Part shown: in pieces, positions 1 to 7,705 of the stretch | Layout of the letters: each line of letters starts with the position of its first letter | How positions within the stretch are numbered: position 1 is the stretch's first letter | Origin: Alcanivorax sp. 1008 | GTDB taxonomy: Bacteria; Pseudomonadota; Gammaproteobacteria; Pseudomonadales; Alcanivoracaceae | Assembly (NCBI RefSeq): GCF_020667895.1 | Contig: NZ_JAFMPS010000009.1 | Span: forward strand, 1 to 64,000 | Reading direction: 5' to 3' | Length of the DNA stretch: 64,000 bases | Notes under the pieces: model-generated | Database searches by the model: none | What the model was told of the DNA's origin: nothing | Seen by the model: only the letters and a program-made list of their open reading frames with translations | Position numbers and translations under genes: made by a program

Positions 1-1542
1 CCCGATGCTGACGACACCGAGGTGGAATCGAAAAAGGCCTCTGCCACGCTGGCGCGCTGGGTGCGCTTGCATCCGCACAATATCAACCAGCGGGTAGAAG
101 TGATTGTGGAGCACTTCCGTGGCCATGTGCGCCACTTGCTCGATGGTCAGGCTAAGGCCATGGTGGTCACCGGTAGTCGTCAGGAGGCGGTGCGTTACGC
201 GCTGGCCATGCGCGCCTATGTGCATGACAAAGGCTACGAGGACGTACACCCGCTGGTAGCATTCTCCGGCAGCGTGCCGCCGGATGAGGTGATCCCTGAA
301 GAAGTCACAGAAACCAGCAGCCTGCTCAATCCCGGCCTGCATGGCCGTGATCTGGCACAGGCCTTCGACACCGACGATTTCAATGTGATGATCGCCGCCA
401 ACAAATACCAGACCGGCTTCGATCAACCCAAGCTCTGCGCCATGTACGTCGACAAGAAGCTGCAGGGCGTGGACTGCGTGCAAACCCTGTCACGCCTGAA
501 CCGGACCTTCCCCGGCAAGGAAACCTTCATCCTCGATTTTTACAACGATCCGCAGGACATCCTCGATGCCTTCGCGCCTTACTACAACAAGGCCGAGCTG
601 GAGAATGTGTCTGACGTGAATGTGGTGTACGACCTGCAGAAGACGCTGGATCAGGAGCAGATCTACCACTGGGAAGAAGTCCGCGAGTTCGCTTTGACGT
701 TCTTTGATCCGACGGCCGCCAGCAGCAAGCTCAGCTATTACTGCCACCCGGCCAAGGAGCGATTCGCCATCCGTTACAAGGCCGCGCTTGATGATATTCG
801 CGTCTGGCGGGAGAGCTTGAGAGCGGTAGAGCGCAATGGTCATAAAGCCGACGGCAAGCGCGCCGAGCAGGAGCTGAAGGAAGCCGGGGAGCGCAAGGAC
901 GCCCTGGATCTGTTCCGCAAAAACCTGCAGAGCTTCGTCCGGGCTTATGAATTCCTTTCTCAGATCGTTCACTACGATGACGTCGAGCTGGAGCAGCTGT
1001 GCGTTTACGCCAAACACCTGCACCCGCTGCTGCGCGTGGACCGACTGGATGAGGAAAAGGTAGACGTGACCGAGCTACAAATGACGCACTACCGCCTGAC
1101 CAAGCGCGCCGAACACCAGCTGCGACTGGAGGAAGAGGATGGTGAGTATGGCCTCAAGCCGCTCAGTGAAGTGGGCTCAGGCAAGCCCCATGACCCGGAG
1201 AAGAAGCGCCTTTCCGAAATTATCGAAAAGCTGAATGATCTTTTTGGGCTTGAAGTCACCGAACAGGACAAGTTGCATTTCGCTAATGGCATTGCCGACC
1301 GCATTGGTCGAGATGAAGAAGTTATGGAGCAGGTGCGTTCGCACAGCGCCGAGCAGGTAATGCATGGCCTTTTTCCGAAGAGGGTCACGGACGCAGTGCT
1401 GGATGCCCTTGGCGATCATGAGAAGTTGTCGGTGCCGATTCTGGAAAGCCAAGATACGCAGAGGGAGTTTGCGCTGGTGATTCTCCGGATGCTCGCGGGT
1501 AGGCTGGGGGAAAATAGTGCTCCAGAAACCGCCCATTGGTGA
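1..1542 (+). CDS. hsdR: Type I restriction enzyme R subunit, C-terminal part (5' end missing)
   Basis: This is the motor/nuclease subunit of a type I restriction-modification complex, which translocates and cuts unmethylated DNA. The reading frame is open from base 1, so the gene starts upstream; about 513 codons are present. Visible parts are the second RecA-like helicase lobe (VVTGSRQEAVRYA near the start, then NKYQTGFDQPKLCAMYVDKK and QTLSRLNRTFPG, helicase motifs V and VI) followed by the long helical C-terminal region that contacts the modification enzyme. The PD-(D/E)xK nuclease and Walker A box would be upstream. HsdM and HsdS are not in view. As the last gene before the tns genes it is probably transposon cargo acting in phage defence. 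The family call is firm; the cargo role is inference. Confidence 0.9.
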   Translation, partial: PDADDTEVESKKASATLARWVRLHPHNINQRVEVIVEHFRGHVRHLLDGQAKAMVVTGSRQEAVRYALAMRAYVHDKGYEDVHPLVAFSGSVPPDEVIPEEVTETSSLLNPGLHGRDLAQAFDTDDFNVMIAANKYQTGFDQPKLCAMYVDKKLQGVDCVQTLSRLNRTFPGKETFILDFYNDPQDILDAFAPYYNKAELENVSDVNVVYDLQKTLDQEQIYHWEEVREFALTFFDPTAASSKLSYYCHPAKERFAIRYKAALDDIRVWRESLRAVERNGHKADGKRAEQELKEAGERKDALDLFRKNLQSFVRAYEFLSQIVHYDDVELEQLCVYAKHLHPLLRVDRLDEEKVDVTELQMTHYRLTKRAEHQLRLEEEDGEYGLKPLSEVGSGKPHDPEKKRLSEIIEKLNDLFGLEVTEQDKLHFANGIADRIGRDEEVMEQVRSHSAEQVMHGLFPKRVTDAVLDALGDHEKLSVPILESQDTQREFALVILRMLAGRLGENSAPETAHW

Positions 1543-2321
1543 TGTCATTGCATGCCTGCTATCTGCGGCAGACCCAGCTTAGTTGCTTACATCTTTTGCC
1601 CCCCCCCCCCGACATTAATCTTTAATTTTTCAATCGAAGAATTGAAGACGGAAAATGTACATAAAGCATTACCTGACTTCCATATAGAAAAATAGTGCTC
1701 GGCCGGGAAAGCAGAAATTACTGCACTCACAATTTATAATTTTTCCTATGATATTCGTAGAATATGGAAGATTTATCTCAATTAATAAGGCGAGATATAG
1801 AATAATTCAAATTGAATTCGCGAAGTAATCCTGCGACAGAAAGTGTTTAATATTCGGATTGCTGGCGGGAAAAATGATAATAGGCCGCACTCTATTGATT
1901 CGCTTTTATAGCCCTTTTTCAGATCATTTCCCGTATAAAGTATACGATACGGAATCTGATGGAACGTCGATCAAAATCACGCCGAAAGATATTTCAACTC
2001 TGCCAGAGAAAACTTCGAGAAATCCCTTCGTCCGTCACAAAGAAAATTGTTGTTCTATGAAAGAAAAATGGTTAGGTTGCCGAGGATTTCGTTGCGACTT
2101 ATCGTCGCGGTGCCTAATAACTAGTGCGGAGAATCAATATGTAAAGCGGCAGCCATATAGCTGAGAGAGATTGGACCTTGGCGCCAACCAAGGCCCGGGT
2201 TCTGCAAATGCCCCCCCCCATCATCTCTCCAAAAATCAGAAGTGTCAATACATCAGACATCTGTCTGCGGGCGTCCTTTGGCCGAACAAAGCCAATATTG
2301 CCCCAGACGGGAGGAGAGGCT
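1543..2321. other. 779-bp non-coding stretch between hsdR and tnsAB
   Basis: This stretch is clearly AT-richer than the surrounding chromosome and carries no convincing gene. A 101-codon frame at 1859-2164 has no family resemblance, no good ribosome binding site and biased composition, so it is not called. A 12-base C run lies at 1599-1610 and a 9-base C run at 2211-2219. I looked for sequences like the 17-bp terminal sites found at 7316-7380 and saw none, so this is not the left end of the transposon. It probably contains the tns promoter, but no clear -35/-10 pair could be fixed. Confidence 0.6.
1599..1610. repeat. 12-base poly-C tract
   Basis: An uninterrupted run of twelve C residues lies 56 bp after the hsdR stop. 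A second run of nine C lies at 2211-2219, upstream of the chosen tnsAB start. Such tracts can slip during replication and are also frequent sequencing-error sites; the sequence alone does not say which applies. Confidence 0.85.
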
Positions 2322-4712
2322 ATGCGCGAAATAAATCAGGGTCGGCTCACGGAGTTGGCACTACGATCAGATCAGTTGACGGCGGCCGGCAAGTACCTCG
2401 TGCTTTCCGCTCTTAAGAATGGACCGGTGAGAAGGGTCGGCGACGGTGCTTCCAGGTCAATGTCAGGTTTCTTTTACTCGAGCAAGAATGGATCGACGGT
2501 TTATGTAGAGTCGATGACTGAGCTCAGGTTCTGTATGTCGCTTGAGCTCAACAGCCAAGTCATTGGATACGTTGAGCAACCCATGACTCTCAATATCGAA
2601 ATTCCCGTGAGGGGGAAGAAGAAGGCGAGAAAGGGGTCATATACGCCTGACTTTTTAGTTTTCTACCAGTCTGGGGAGATAGAGCTTTTTGAGGTGAAGA
2701 CTCGTGATGATCTGGAGTCGCTGTGTGGCAATGAGCCAGACATGTGGAAAAACGATGATGGTAAGGTCAGCTTTGTTCCTGCGGAGGATGCAGCTCTCAG
2801 TCTTGGCCTCGGTTTTAGCATATTCGCAGCCGAGATAAACAAGGTAAGGGATGCAAATCTTGAGATCTTATGGGCTTGTATAAACAATAGCGCGTACCTA
2901 GAGCATCGCTACGATAGTCAGATTCGGGCGAAATCACTCGATTCGCTAAAACGGCACCTTGGCCGGAGAGGCGATCTCTCTCTTACAGAGGCCAGAGAAT
3001 ATCTTGGCCTAGAAGACTACTCCTTACTAATCTACTGGCTGGCTCATGGGCTTATCAAATCCGATTGGTGTAACTTCCCTATCATATTCTCTGATGACTT
3101 TAGTATCTGGGAAGGGGAAAGAGAGGACATTCCACAAAATAGGAACGAAATCTCTACGTCAATAGAGCGAGAGATTTTCGGAATTAAAAGTCCAGAGGAA
3201 CAAAGGAGTATAGAGAAGGCACTGCACAGGTATGAGTCTGGATCCTTGGCCAGAGCAACGCGGTATAGGTGGAAGAATAAGATTCAAAGTGCGTTGAGTC
3301 GTGGCGAAAGCGCGGAGTCAGTAATTCTTCCGAAGCATAAAGAAAAGGGAAATAGAAGCCCCCGTATATCCCCTGAAGAGATGGATGTGCTGCAATCCAG
3401 TGTGAAAAAGTACTTCCTCAATAGCGAGGGTAACTCCTTCAAGGTTTCATATCTGAGATACTGGAATGATATGGAGGTATGCTTGCCTGGCAAGCGGCCA
3501 GTATCCATCACAACATTCAAGAAGTACTGCAAATCCGTTGACCATGTTTTAGCTGCTCGTGCGCGAGGGGGTCGGCGTCTGGCAAATTCGGTTGCACCTT
3601 CTGTTATAGCAGAGCGACGTCGATTGAAAACCGGCCTCCCTTTCATGATCGGAAGCATTGATCATTGGATTATGGATAGCAAATTTATTGTTTCCGCTGG
3701 TAGCAAGATAAAAGTTAGACCAATACTGACCGTGCTTGTAGACCATGCAACGCTCACAATCTTGGCCTGGTGCATCACCCTGCTACCGCCCTCTGTGCGT
3801 AATATTTCGCTAGTCTTCAGGCATTGTGTCCGGAAATGGGGGCGTATTCCTATGATATGGAACTCGGATCAGGGCGCTGAGTTTCTAAGCAAATTTATGC
3901 GCGATGCTCTCGGCGGCTATGAAAGCGGTCATCTACTGCGCCCGCCAGCAAATGGCCGATTCGGCTCGGAGATTGAGGGTACATTTAACAGGATCAGAAA
4001 TCTATTCTCGCAGGCAATTGGAGGGTTGGTGCATAGATACGATAAATCTAGATCATTTGACAGGCAGTGCGACTCTAATAATAGAGCATCCGTAAACATT
4101 ACTGAGCTATGCGCAAGATTCTCGATATTTGTGGAGCAATACAACTCGAGAATTATTGGAAATCAATCTGTCGATCCGATTGTCCAGTTGCAGAATCTGC
4201 ACGGAGACTATCCTTTCTCAGGTACAAAAATTGACGTCACAGATGCATTCTACTTTCGTACTGCGATCGATGTTCCTGACGGCATAAAATTAACCAACCA
4301 AGGAATACTTCACAAAGGTACTTGGTATAACTCCGATAGCACTCGCAAGTTCATTGGGAGAAAAGTTCCTGTCAGGTTTGACCCTGAAGAACATTCCATG
4401 ATCTACGCTCTACTGGGAGAGAGTTGGAAGAAGTTGACAAGTACAAATCATGAAATGGAAAAGCTTAGATCAATTCATGACCATACGGCACACAACGCAT
4501 GGATGCTTGATGGTCAGGAGATAAGAAAACGAGTAAAGCTAGAGATAGATAGACAAATTCTACGCGAGCAGAAAGATTTTCAGACGAAAATTGACGTGAT
4601 TCAAGATGATTCCGAGACCAATGAGCCCCAAGGGAAATATGGTCCTAGTAAAGAACCAGTTGAATATTTTGATCCCTTTTCAATATTTGAAGGAGATCAT
4701 TATGAAGGCTGA
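2322..4712 (+). CDS. tnsAB: TnsA-TnsB fusion transposase
   Basis: This single 796-residue protein joins the two strand-cleaving subunits of a Tn7-like transposase. The N-terminal TnsA-type endonuclease (about residues 45-130) has E63/E67, D110 in YTPDFL and the ExK pair E124-V-K126 of a restriction-like fold, expected to cut the 5' strands. The TnsB part has a DDE integrase core: D447 in IDHWIMD, D516 in NSDQGAEF and E552 in IEGTF, a D-35-E spacing, expected to cut and join the 3' ends. The start is ATG 2322, preceded by GGGAGGAG (2309-2316); an in-frame TTG at 2178 lacks such a site. The gene overlaps tnsC by 11 bases. In Tn7 itself TnsA and TnsB are separate; fusions are known in some Tn7-like families. 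Confidence 0.92.
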   Translation: MREINQGRLTELALRSDQLTAAGKYLVLSALKNGPVRRVGDGASRSMSGFFYSSKNGSTVYVESMTELRFCMSLELNSQVIGYVEQPMTLNIEIPVRGKKKARKGSYTPDFLVFYQSGEIELFEVKTRDDLESLCGNEPDMWKNDDGKVSFVPAEDAALSLGLGFSIFAAEINKVRDANLEILWACINNSAYLEHRYDSQIRAKSLDSLKRHLGRRGDLSLTEAREYLGLEDYSLLIYWLAHGLIKSDWCNFPIIFSDDFSIWEGEREDIPQNRNEISTSIEREIFGIKSPEEQRSIEKALHRYESGSLARATRYRWKNKIQSALSRGESAESVILPKHKEKGNRSPRISPEEMDVLQSSVKKYFLNSEGNSFKVSYLRYWNDMEVCLPGKRPVSITTFKKYCKSVDHVLAARARGGRRLANSVAPSVIAERRRLKTGLPFMIGSIDHWIMDSKFIVSAGSKIKVRPILTVLVDHATLTILAWCITLLPPSVRNISLVFRHCVRKWGRIPMIWNSDQGAEFLSKFMRDALGGYESGHLLRPPANGRFGSEIEGTFNRIRNLFSQAIGGLVHRYDKSRSFDRQCDSNNRASVNITELCARFSIFVEQYNSRIIGNQSVDPIVQLQNLHGDYPFSGTKIDVTDAFYFRTAIDVPDGIKLTNQGILHKGTWYNSDSTRKFIGRKVPVRFDPEEHSMIYALLGESWKKLTSTNHEMEKLRSIHDHTAHNAWMLDGQEIRKRVKLEIDRQILREQKDFQTKIDVIQDDSETNEPQGKYGPSKEPVEYFDPFSIFEGDHYEG

Positions 4713-5787
4713 TAGCAAATCACTTCAGAAGAGATTTCATGCTCTTGATAGTATTTTCGTCCATAAGGCACTTTCTGATGCGGTAGGTCAGATTATCTAT
4801 AGGATGGAGTACCTTCAAAATAACATCATTACGCTTGTTGGGCCAACTCAGGTTGGAAAGACAACAGCCATGAGGTTGGTTGAGGAGTCGTACTCTGCCC
4901 AAGTTGAGGTGGGAGCTATGAGATTTGTCAGGCTAAATCTCAGGGCGGGCTCTGGAAATATCGATAACGAGAGGAAAATCATATTCCAGAAAATTCTTGA
5001 CCAACTAGCGTTCCCGGGCAAGACCTATCAGGGCATCCCGGATGAGATGATAGGTCTTACCTCAAGCCGAATTAGGAGGTCTTCGCTGACCGAGCTCCGA
5101 GTTGCTGCGGAGCGAGCTCTAAGTACCGGCCAGATAACAGTGGTAATTGCTGATGAAGCCCAGGAATTATCTGCGGGTGTCAATTCTTTTATTCCCTGCA
5201 AGGGTCAGATGTCGGTACTAAAAGATCTTTCTGGCCACGATAACGTAATTGTTGTGCTGGTTGGCGGGTATGCCGTGATGGATATCTATGCAATAGATCC
5301 GCACTTGGGAGGTCGTCTTAGTGTCGTTGGATTTCATCCATATTCATCGACCGGAGATGGGAAACGCGAGTTTGCTTTATCGTTGAATAAATTGACCGAA
5401 AATCTACCAGTCAAAAGCAAAAGAGGATCTATGCTCGATTGGTTTGACAGGCTATATGAATTTTGCTGCGGAAATATCGGAATTCTTCAGAAAGTTGTGA
5501 AAGAAATTATTGCCGAGGCGGATTTGATGGGCGCAGAAGAAATCACCGAAGAGCATGTTATTTCTAGAACTGAGGATGTGTCTTCGAGAGATGCGCTGCT
5601 AGAAGAATATGCAATTGGGCTAAGTTGTTTCCCCAGCGTGCAAATTTTCTCGGCGGAACAGATCATTTCCGCCTACAAAACAAGAGAAGGGAAATCCCCC
5701 TCGGTGGGAGGTGGCGTAAAAGGTGGGAGGAAGGGCCGCGCCAAGCAGACCAAGGTATCCGGTGATGTTCGCGGAGGTCTGATATGA
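4702..5787 (+). CDS. tnsC: TnsC/TniB-type AAA+ transposition regulator
   Basis: This 361-residue ATPase should polymerise on target DNA and couple the target selector TniQ to the TnsAB transposase. It has a Walker A motif GPTQVGKTT (residues 47-55) and a Walker B motif VVIADEAQ (147-154), with the rest of the AAA+ core to about residue 290. The tail after residue 330 is basic and glycine-rich (GGGVKGGRKGRAK), which may contact DNA or TnsAB. The start at ATG 4702 has AGGAG at 4691-4695, inside the end of tnsAB, and the stop overlaps the tniQ start (ATGA), so the three genes are translationally coupled. It is shorter than TnsC of Tn7 (about 555 residues) and nearer in size to TniB-like proteins. 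Confidence 0.88.
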   Translation: MKADSKSLQKRFHALDSIFVHKALSDAVGQIIYRMEYLQNNIITLVGPTQVGKTTAMRLVEESYSAQVEVGAMRFVRLNLRAGSGNIDNERKIIFQKILDQLAFPGKTYQGIPDEMIGLTSSRIRRSSLTELRVAAERALSTGQITVVIADEAQELSAGVNSFIPCKGQMSVLKDLSGHDNVIVVLVGGYAVMDIYAIDPHLGGRLSVVGFHPYSSTGDGKREFALSLNKLTENLPVKSKRGSMLDWFDRLYEFCCGNIGILQKVVKEIIAEADLMGAEEITEEHVISRTEDVSSRDALLEEYAIGLSCFPSVQIFSAEQIISAYKTREGKSPSVGGGVKGGRKGRAKQTKVSGDVRGGLI

Positions 5788-7172
5788 AAAAATTTCTAAA
5801 AGCGTCAATTATAGGAGTTGGATCATATGAGATCGAATCATTCATGTCATTTTTTTGCAGATGGGCATGGCTTCATTTTCTAACACCTTCTGCCTTTGCT
5901 CTGGAGGTCGCGAGGGCCTGGGAGGATATAACGGGAGAGAGATTTCCAGTAAATGCAAAAGGATTTCATAATGTGAGACAACTTTTGAGGCCTGCGGAGT
6001 TTTCCTCAGCGTTTCTGCATGCGTCTTCTATCATCTTGGATGATCTTGATCTCGAAAAGGGAACATTCACCCCATTGGAGGATTGTATTTCAATTTCATG
6101 CCTTATAAATCCAAGTGCGTCTTGGTGTGGTGATTGTTTTCTTGAGCATCTTGATCATGGCACGACACCATACATTCGGCATTACTGGACGATTAGATCC
6201 GTAAAACGATGTCTTCGTCATGGGGGTTATCTGCGTATTGTCTGCCCACACTGCGGATCTCTGCAGGATAGGCTTGTCATTCAGGAGTCGGTAGCTCATT
6301 GCCAATCTTGCAGAAAGTTTATGGCTATTAGAGGAGATGGAGGGGATATTCCGTGTCGCGAGAATATCGATGAGCATTCCATCGCAATGATGCACCTCTG
6401 CGATCTTGTATCAAATGGGTGGCGTGCTAATAGAGACGTTATTAGAGATAATTTGTTGAAGATACTTAGGGCAAGACCTTTTGCATATAGCCCGCCACAC
6501 CCGTACAAAAGAAGCGATATTGTAGCGAATGATTATTACAATGTGGTTTCTAATTGTAGGAAGTTCATAGCAAATAGGGATCGCCGCATTTCTGTTCTTG
6601 ACATACTTAATATTTCTGAGTCAGTGGCAAACATTTCCTTTCTTGAGGTTCTGACGTCGGAGAGACCGGTTTGGCAAACTGCGCTGAAGTTGGGTACCAC
6701 ACTTCGTCTGCCGGCTTATCACATGCCCATTAGGCCGGTGAAAGATCGCCACAGAGATCATTTTGGGGTTTTGCATAGATTCAAGCAGATTGCCTCAAAG
6801 GAAGGTGAGATTCATTCGCTTAAGGTAGTCGCGGCGAAGCTGGGGGTCTCGGTCGGATATTTGCAGTATCGATTTCCCTCGGAAGTTTCAGATTACCGAC
6901 TGAGATATAAGACATACAAAGAGCAGGACCGTCGGCTAAGGCGGGCGAAAGCAATAACGGTTGTGAGGGCTTATTTGGCAGATGCGAGGTGGCCGGAAGA
7001 GAGGGTCTCAAGGCCTAAGTTAGTGGAGGAGCTGAGGGTCCGGACGGGGCTCGGGAGGAACGATCTTGATAGGGCTGCGATCATGGTCATGGGGGTCGGC
7101 AAGGCCAAGGTTGCTTATCGCACCAAACCTAGATCGAAGCTGCCGTCGAATGTCTTTGAGGACGTTGGCTAG
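5784..7172 (+). CDS. tniQ: TniQ/TnsD-family target-site selector
   Basis: This 462-residue protein is the likely DNA-binding subunit that directs insertion, recruiting TnsC. It has the TniQ-type cysteine pairs: C115/C118 (SWCGDC), C154/C157 (VCPHCG) and C173/C176 (HCQSCR), expected to bind zinc. A helix-turn-helix-like stretch (SLKVVAAKLGVSVGYLQYRF) is followed by a basic C-terminal region (YKEQDRRLRRAKAI). The length is close to TnsD of Tn7 rather than to the short guide-associated TniQ proteins. The gene overlaps tnsC by four bases and has GGAGGT at 5774-5779. Because the element ends beside tRNA-Arg(CCG), the tRNA gene is the natural candidate for the recognised site; that is inference. 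No second targeting gene is visible. Confidence 0.85.
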   Translation: MKKFLKASIIGVGSYEIESFMSFFCRWAWLHFLTPSAFALEVARAWEDITGERFPVNAKGFHNVRQLLRPAEFSSAFLHASSIILDDLDLEKGTFTPLEDCISISCLINPSASWCGDCFLEHLDHGTTPYIRHYWTIRSVKRCLRHGGYLRIVCPHCGSLQDRLVIQESVAHCQSCRKFMAIRGDGGDIPCRENIDEHSIAMMHLCDLVSNGWRANRDVIRDNLLKILRARPFAYSPPHPYKRSDIVANDYYNVVSNCRKFIANRDRRISVLDILNISESVANISFLEVLTSERPVWQTALKLGTTLRLPAYHMPIRPVKDRHRDHFGVLHRFKQIASKEGEIHSLKVVAAKLGVSVGYLQYRFPSEVSDYRLRYKTYKEQDRRLRRAKAITVVRAYLADARWPEERVSRPKLVEELRVRTGLGRNDLDRAAIMVMGVGKAKVAYRTKPRSKLPSNVFEDVG

Positions 7173-7230
7173 GTCCGTTGACTCGGTGCGGTGGGTATTC
7201 TGCGACGGGGCGGATTGCTGAGATGTATTC

Positions 7231-7248
7231 ACATCTAGATGGCTTGAA
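7231..7248 (+). repeat. Imperfect internal copy of the tRNA-flank sequence
   Basis: The segment ACATCTAGATGGCTTGAA inside the element resembles the chromosomal flank at 7389-7409, which reads ACAGCTAGACGGC, three extra bases, then TTGAA. Sixteen of 18 positions agree once the 3-base gap is allowed. It could be a relic of an older attachment site or a second binding site for the target selector; chance cannot be excluded. Confidence 0.35.
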
Positions 7249-7315
7249 GCGGCAGGGTACTGGGGGGATTACCGGGGCGTCTGGTCTAGCTGGGTGGGGA
7301 AGGCTACTGTTTGGC

Positions 7316-7380
7316 CGTCTCACTTTATGGTTATGTGAAAAACCATAAAATGAGAAAACGTCTCACTATATGGTTCCACA
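7316..7380. repeat. Transposon right terminus with three TnsB-type binding sites
   Basis: Three related 17-bp units lie within 65 bp. Unit A is CGTCTCACTTTATGGTT (7316-7332). Unit C is CGTCTCACTATATGGTT (7359-7375), 16 of 17 identical to A. Unit B (7341-7360) is in the opposite orientation and shares the core CTCAYTTTATGGTT on the other strand. The terminal bases 7376-7380 read TGTGG on the minus strand, like the TGTGG start of Tn7 ends. Closely packed sites of this type are what TnsB-like transposases bind. The boundary at 7380 is assigned from this terminus. Confidence 0.8.
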
Positions 7381-7381
7381 A

Positions 7382-7408
7382 TCAAGAAACAGCTAGACGG
7401 CTGCTTGA
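7382..7408 (-). terminator. Probable tRNA-Arg terminator at the transposon junction
   Basis: Reading out of the tRNA on the minus strand, CAGC and GCTG form a short stem around a six-base loop, flanked by CAAG and CTTG that can extend it, and followed by the T-rich TTTCTTGAT. The element has inserted just past this hairpin, so the tRNA and its 3' processing region stay intact. Confidence 0.45.
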
Positions 7409-7409
7409 A

Positions 7410-7486
7410 TGGCGCACCCGACAGGATTCGAACCTGTGACCCCTGCCTTCGGAGGGCAGTACTCTATCCAGCTGAGCTACGGGTGC
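7410..7486 (-). tRNA. tRNA-Arg (anticodon CCG)
   Basis: The 77-nt gene reads on the minus strand from GCACCCG to the encoded CCA. It has the acceptor stem GCACCCG/CGGGTGC, a D arm with AGCTCAGCTGGAT, an anticodon arm with loop CTCCGAA (anticodon CCG, arginine) and a T arm GGTTCGAATCC. It marks the chromosomal side of the transposon insertion. An upstream TATCAT at 7531-7536 on the minus strand, followed by a GC-rich stretch, could be its -10 box with a stringent-type discriminator, but no matching -35 was found. Confidence 0.97.
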
Positions 7487-7705
7487 GGAAATCATCGTCT
7501 TGCAAGACCCGGCACAGGGCCGGGCCGCGAATGATAGCGGCTTTGCCTTCGTAGCGTCCACCGGCATGGTGAAAATGCTCTCTTTCTGTTCCCAGGAGAC
7601 TTGTGGGCGTTCCCATTTTACAATTTTTTCCAACGACTGATCGGTCAGTTAGCTACTCTTCCCTTAGGGCCGGCCTTGCTTCCTGACCGGTCATGGAGAG
7701 ATCGA

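Larger units (their letters stand above)
1..7380 (+). mobile_element. Tn7-like transposon, right part; left end outside the window
   Basis: The element is defined by a contiguous TnsA-TnsB fusion, TnsC and TniQ set, all on the plus strand with overlapping ends, and by a transposon terminus at 7380. The terminus reads TGTGG inward and is followed by three related 17-bp sites (7316-7380). A chromosomal tRNA-Arg gene begins 29 bp beyond it. No matching terminus is visible between hsdR and tnsAB, so hsdR is inferred to be cargo and the left end lies before position 1. The predicted 5-bp target duplication beside the right end would be ATCAA (7381-7385), which cannot be checked here. The tRNA-proximal end is the one behind tniQ, the opposite of canonical Tn7, where the tnsA end faces glmS. 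Confidence 0.8.

Noticed and set aside
1859-2164. 101-codon open frame between hsdR and tnsAB
   Set aside because: It has no recognisable domain, no good ribosome site and odd composition, and lies in AT-rich non-coding sequence.
1543-2321. Possible left end of the Tn7-like element
   Set aside because: No TGTGG/CCACA terminus with the AACCATA-GTGAG core of the 7316-7380 sites was found here.
1-7500. CRISPR array or guide RNA for the transposon
   Set aside because: No regularly spaced direct repeats and no cas genes are visible; the three terminal units are TnsB-type sites.
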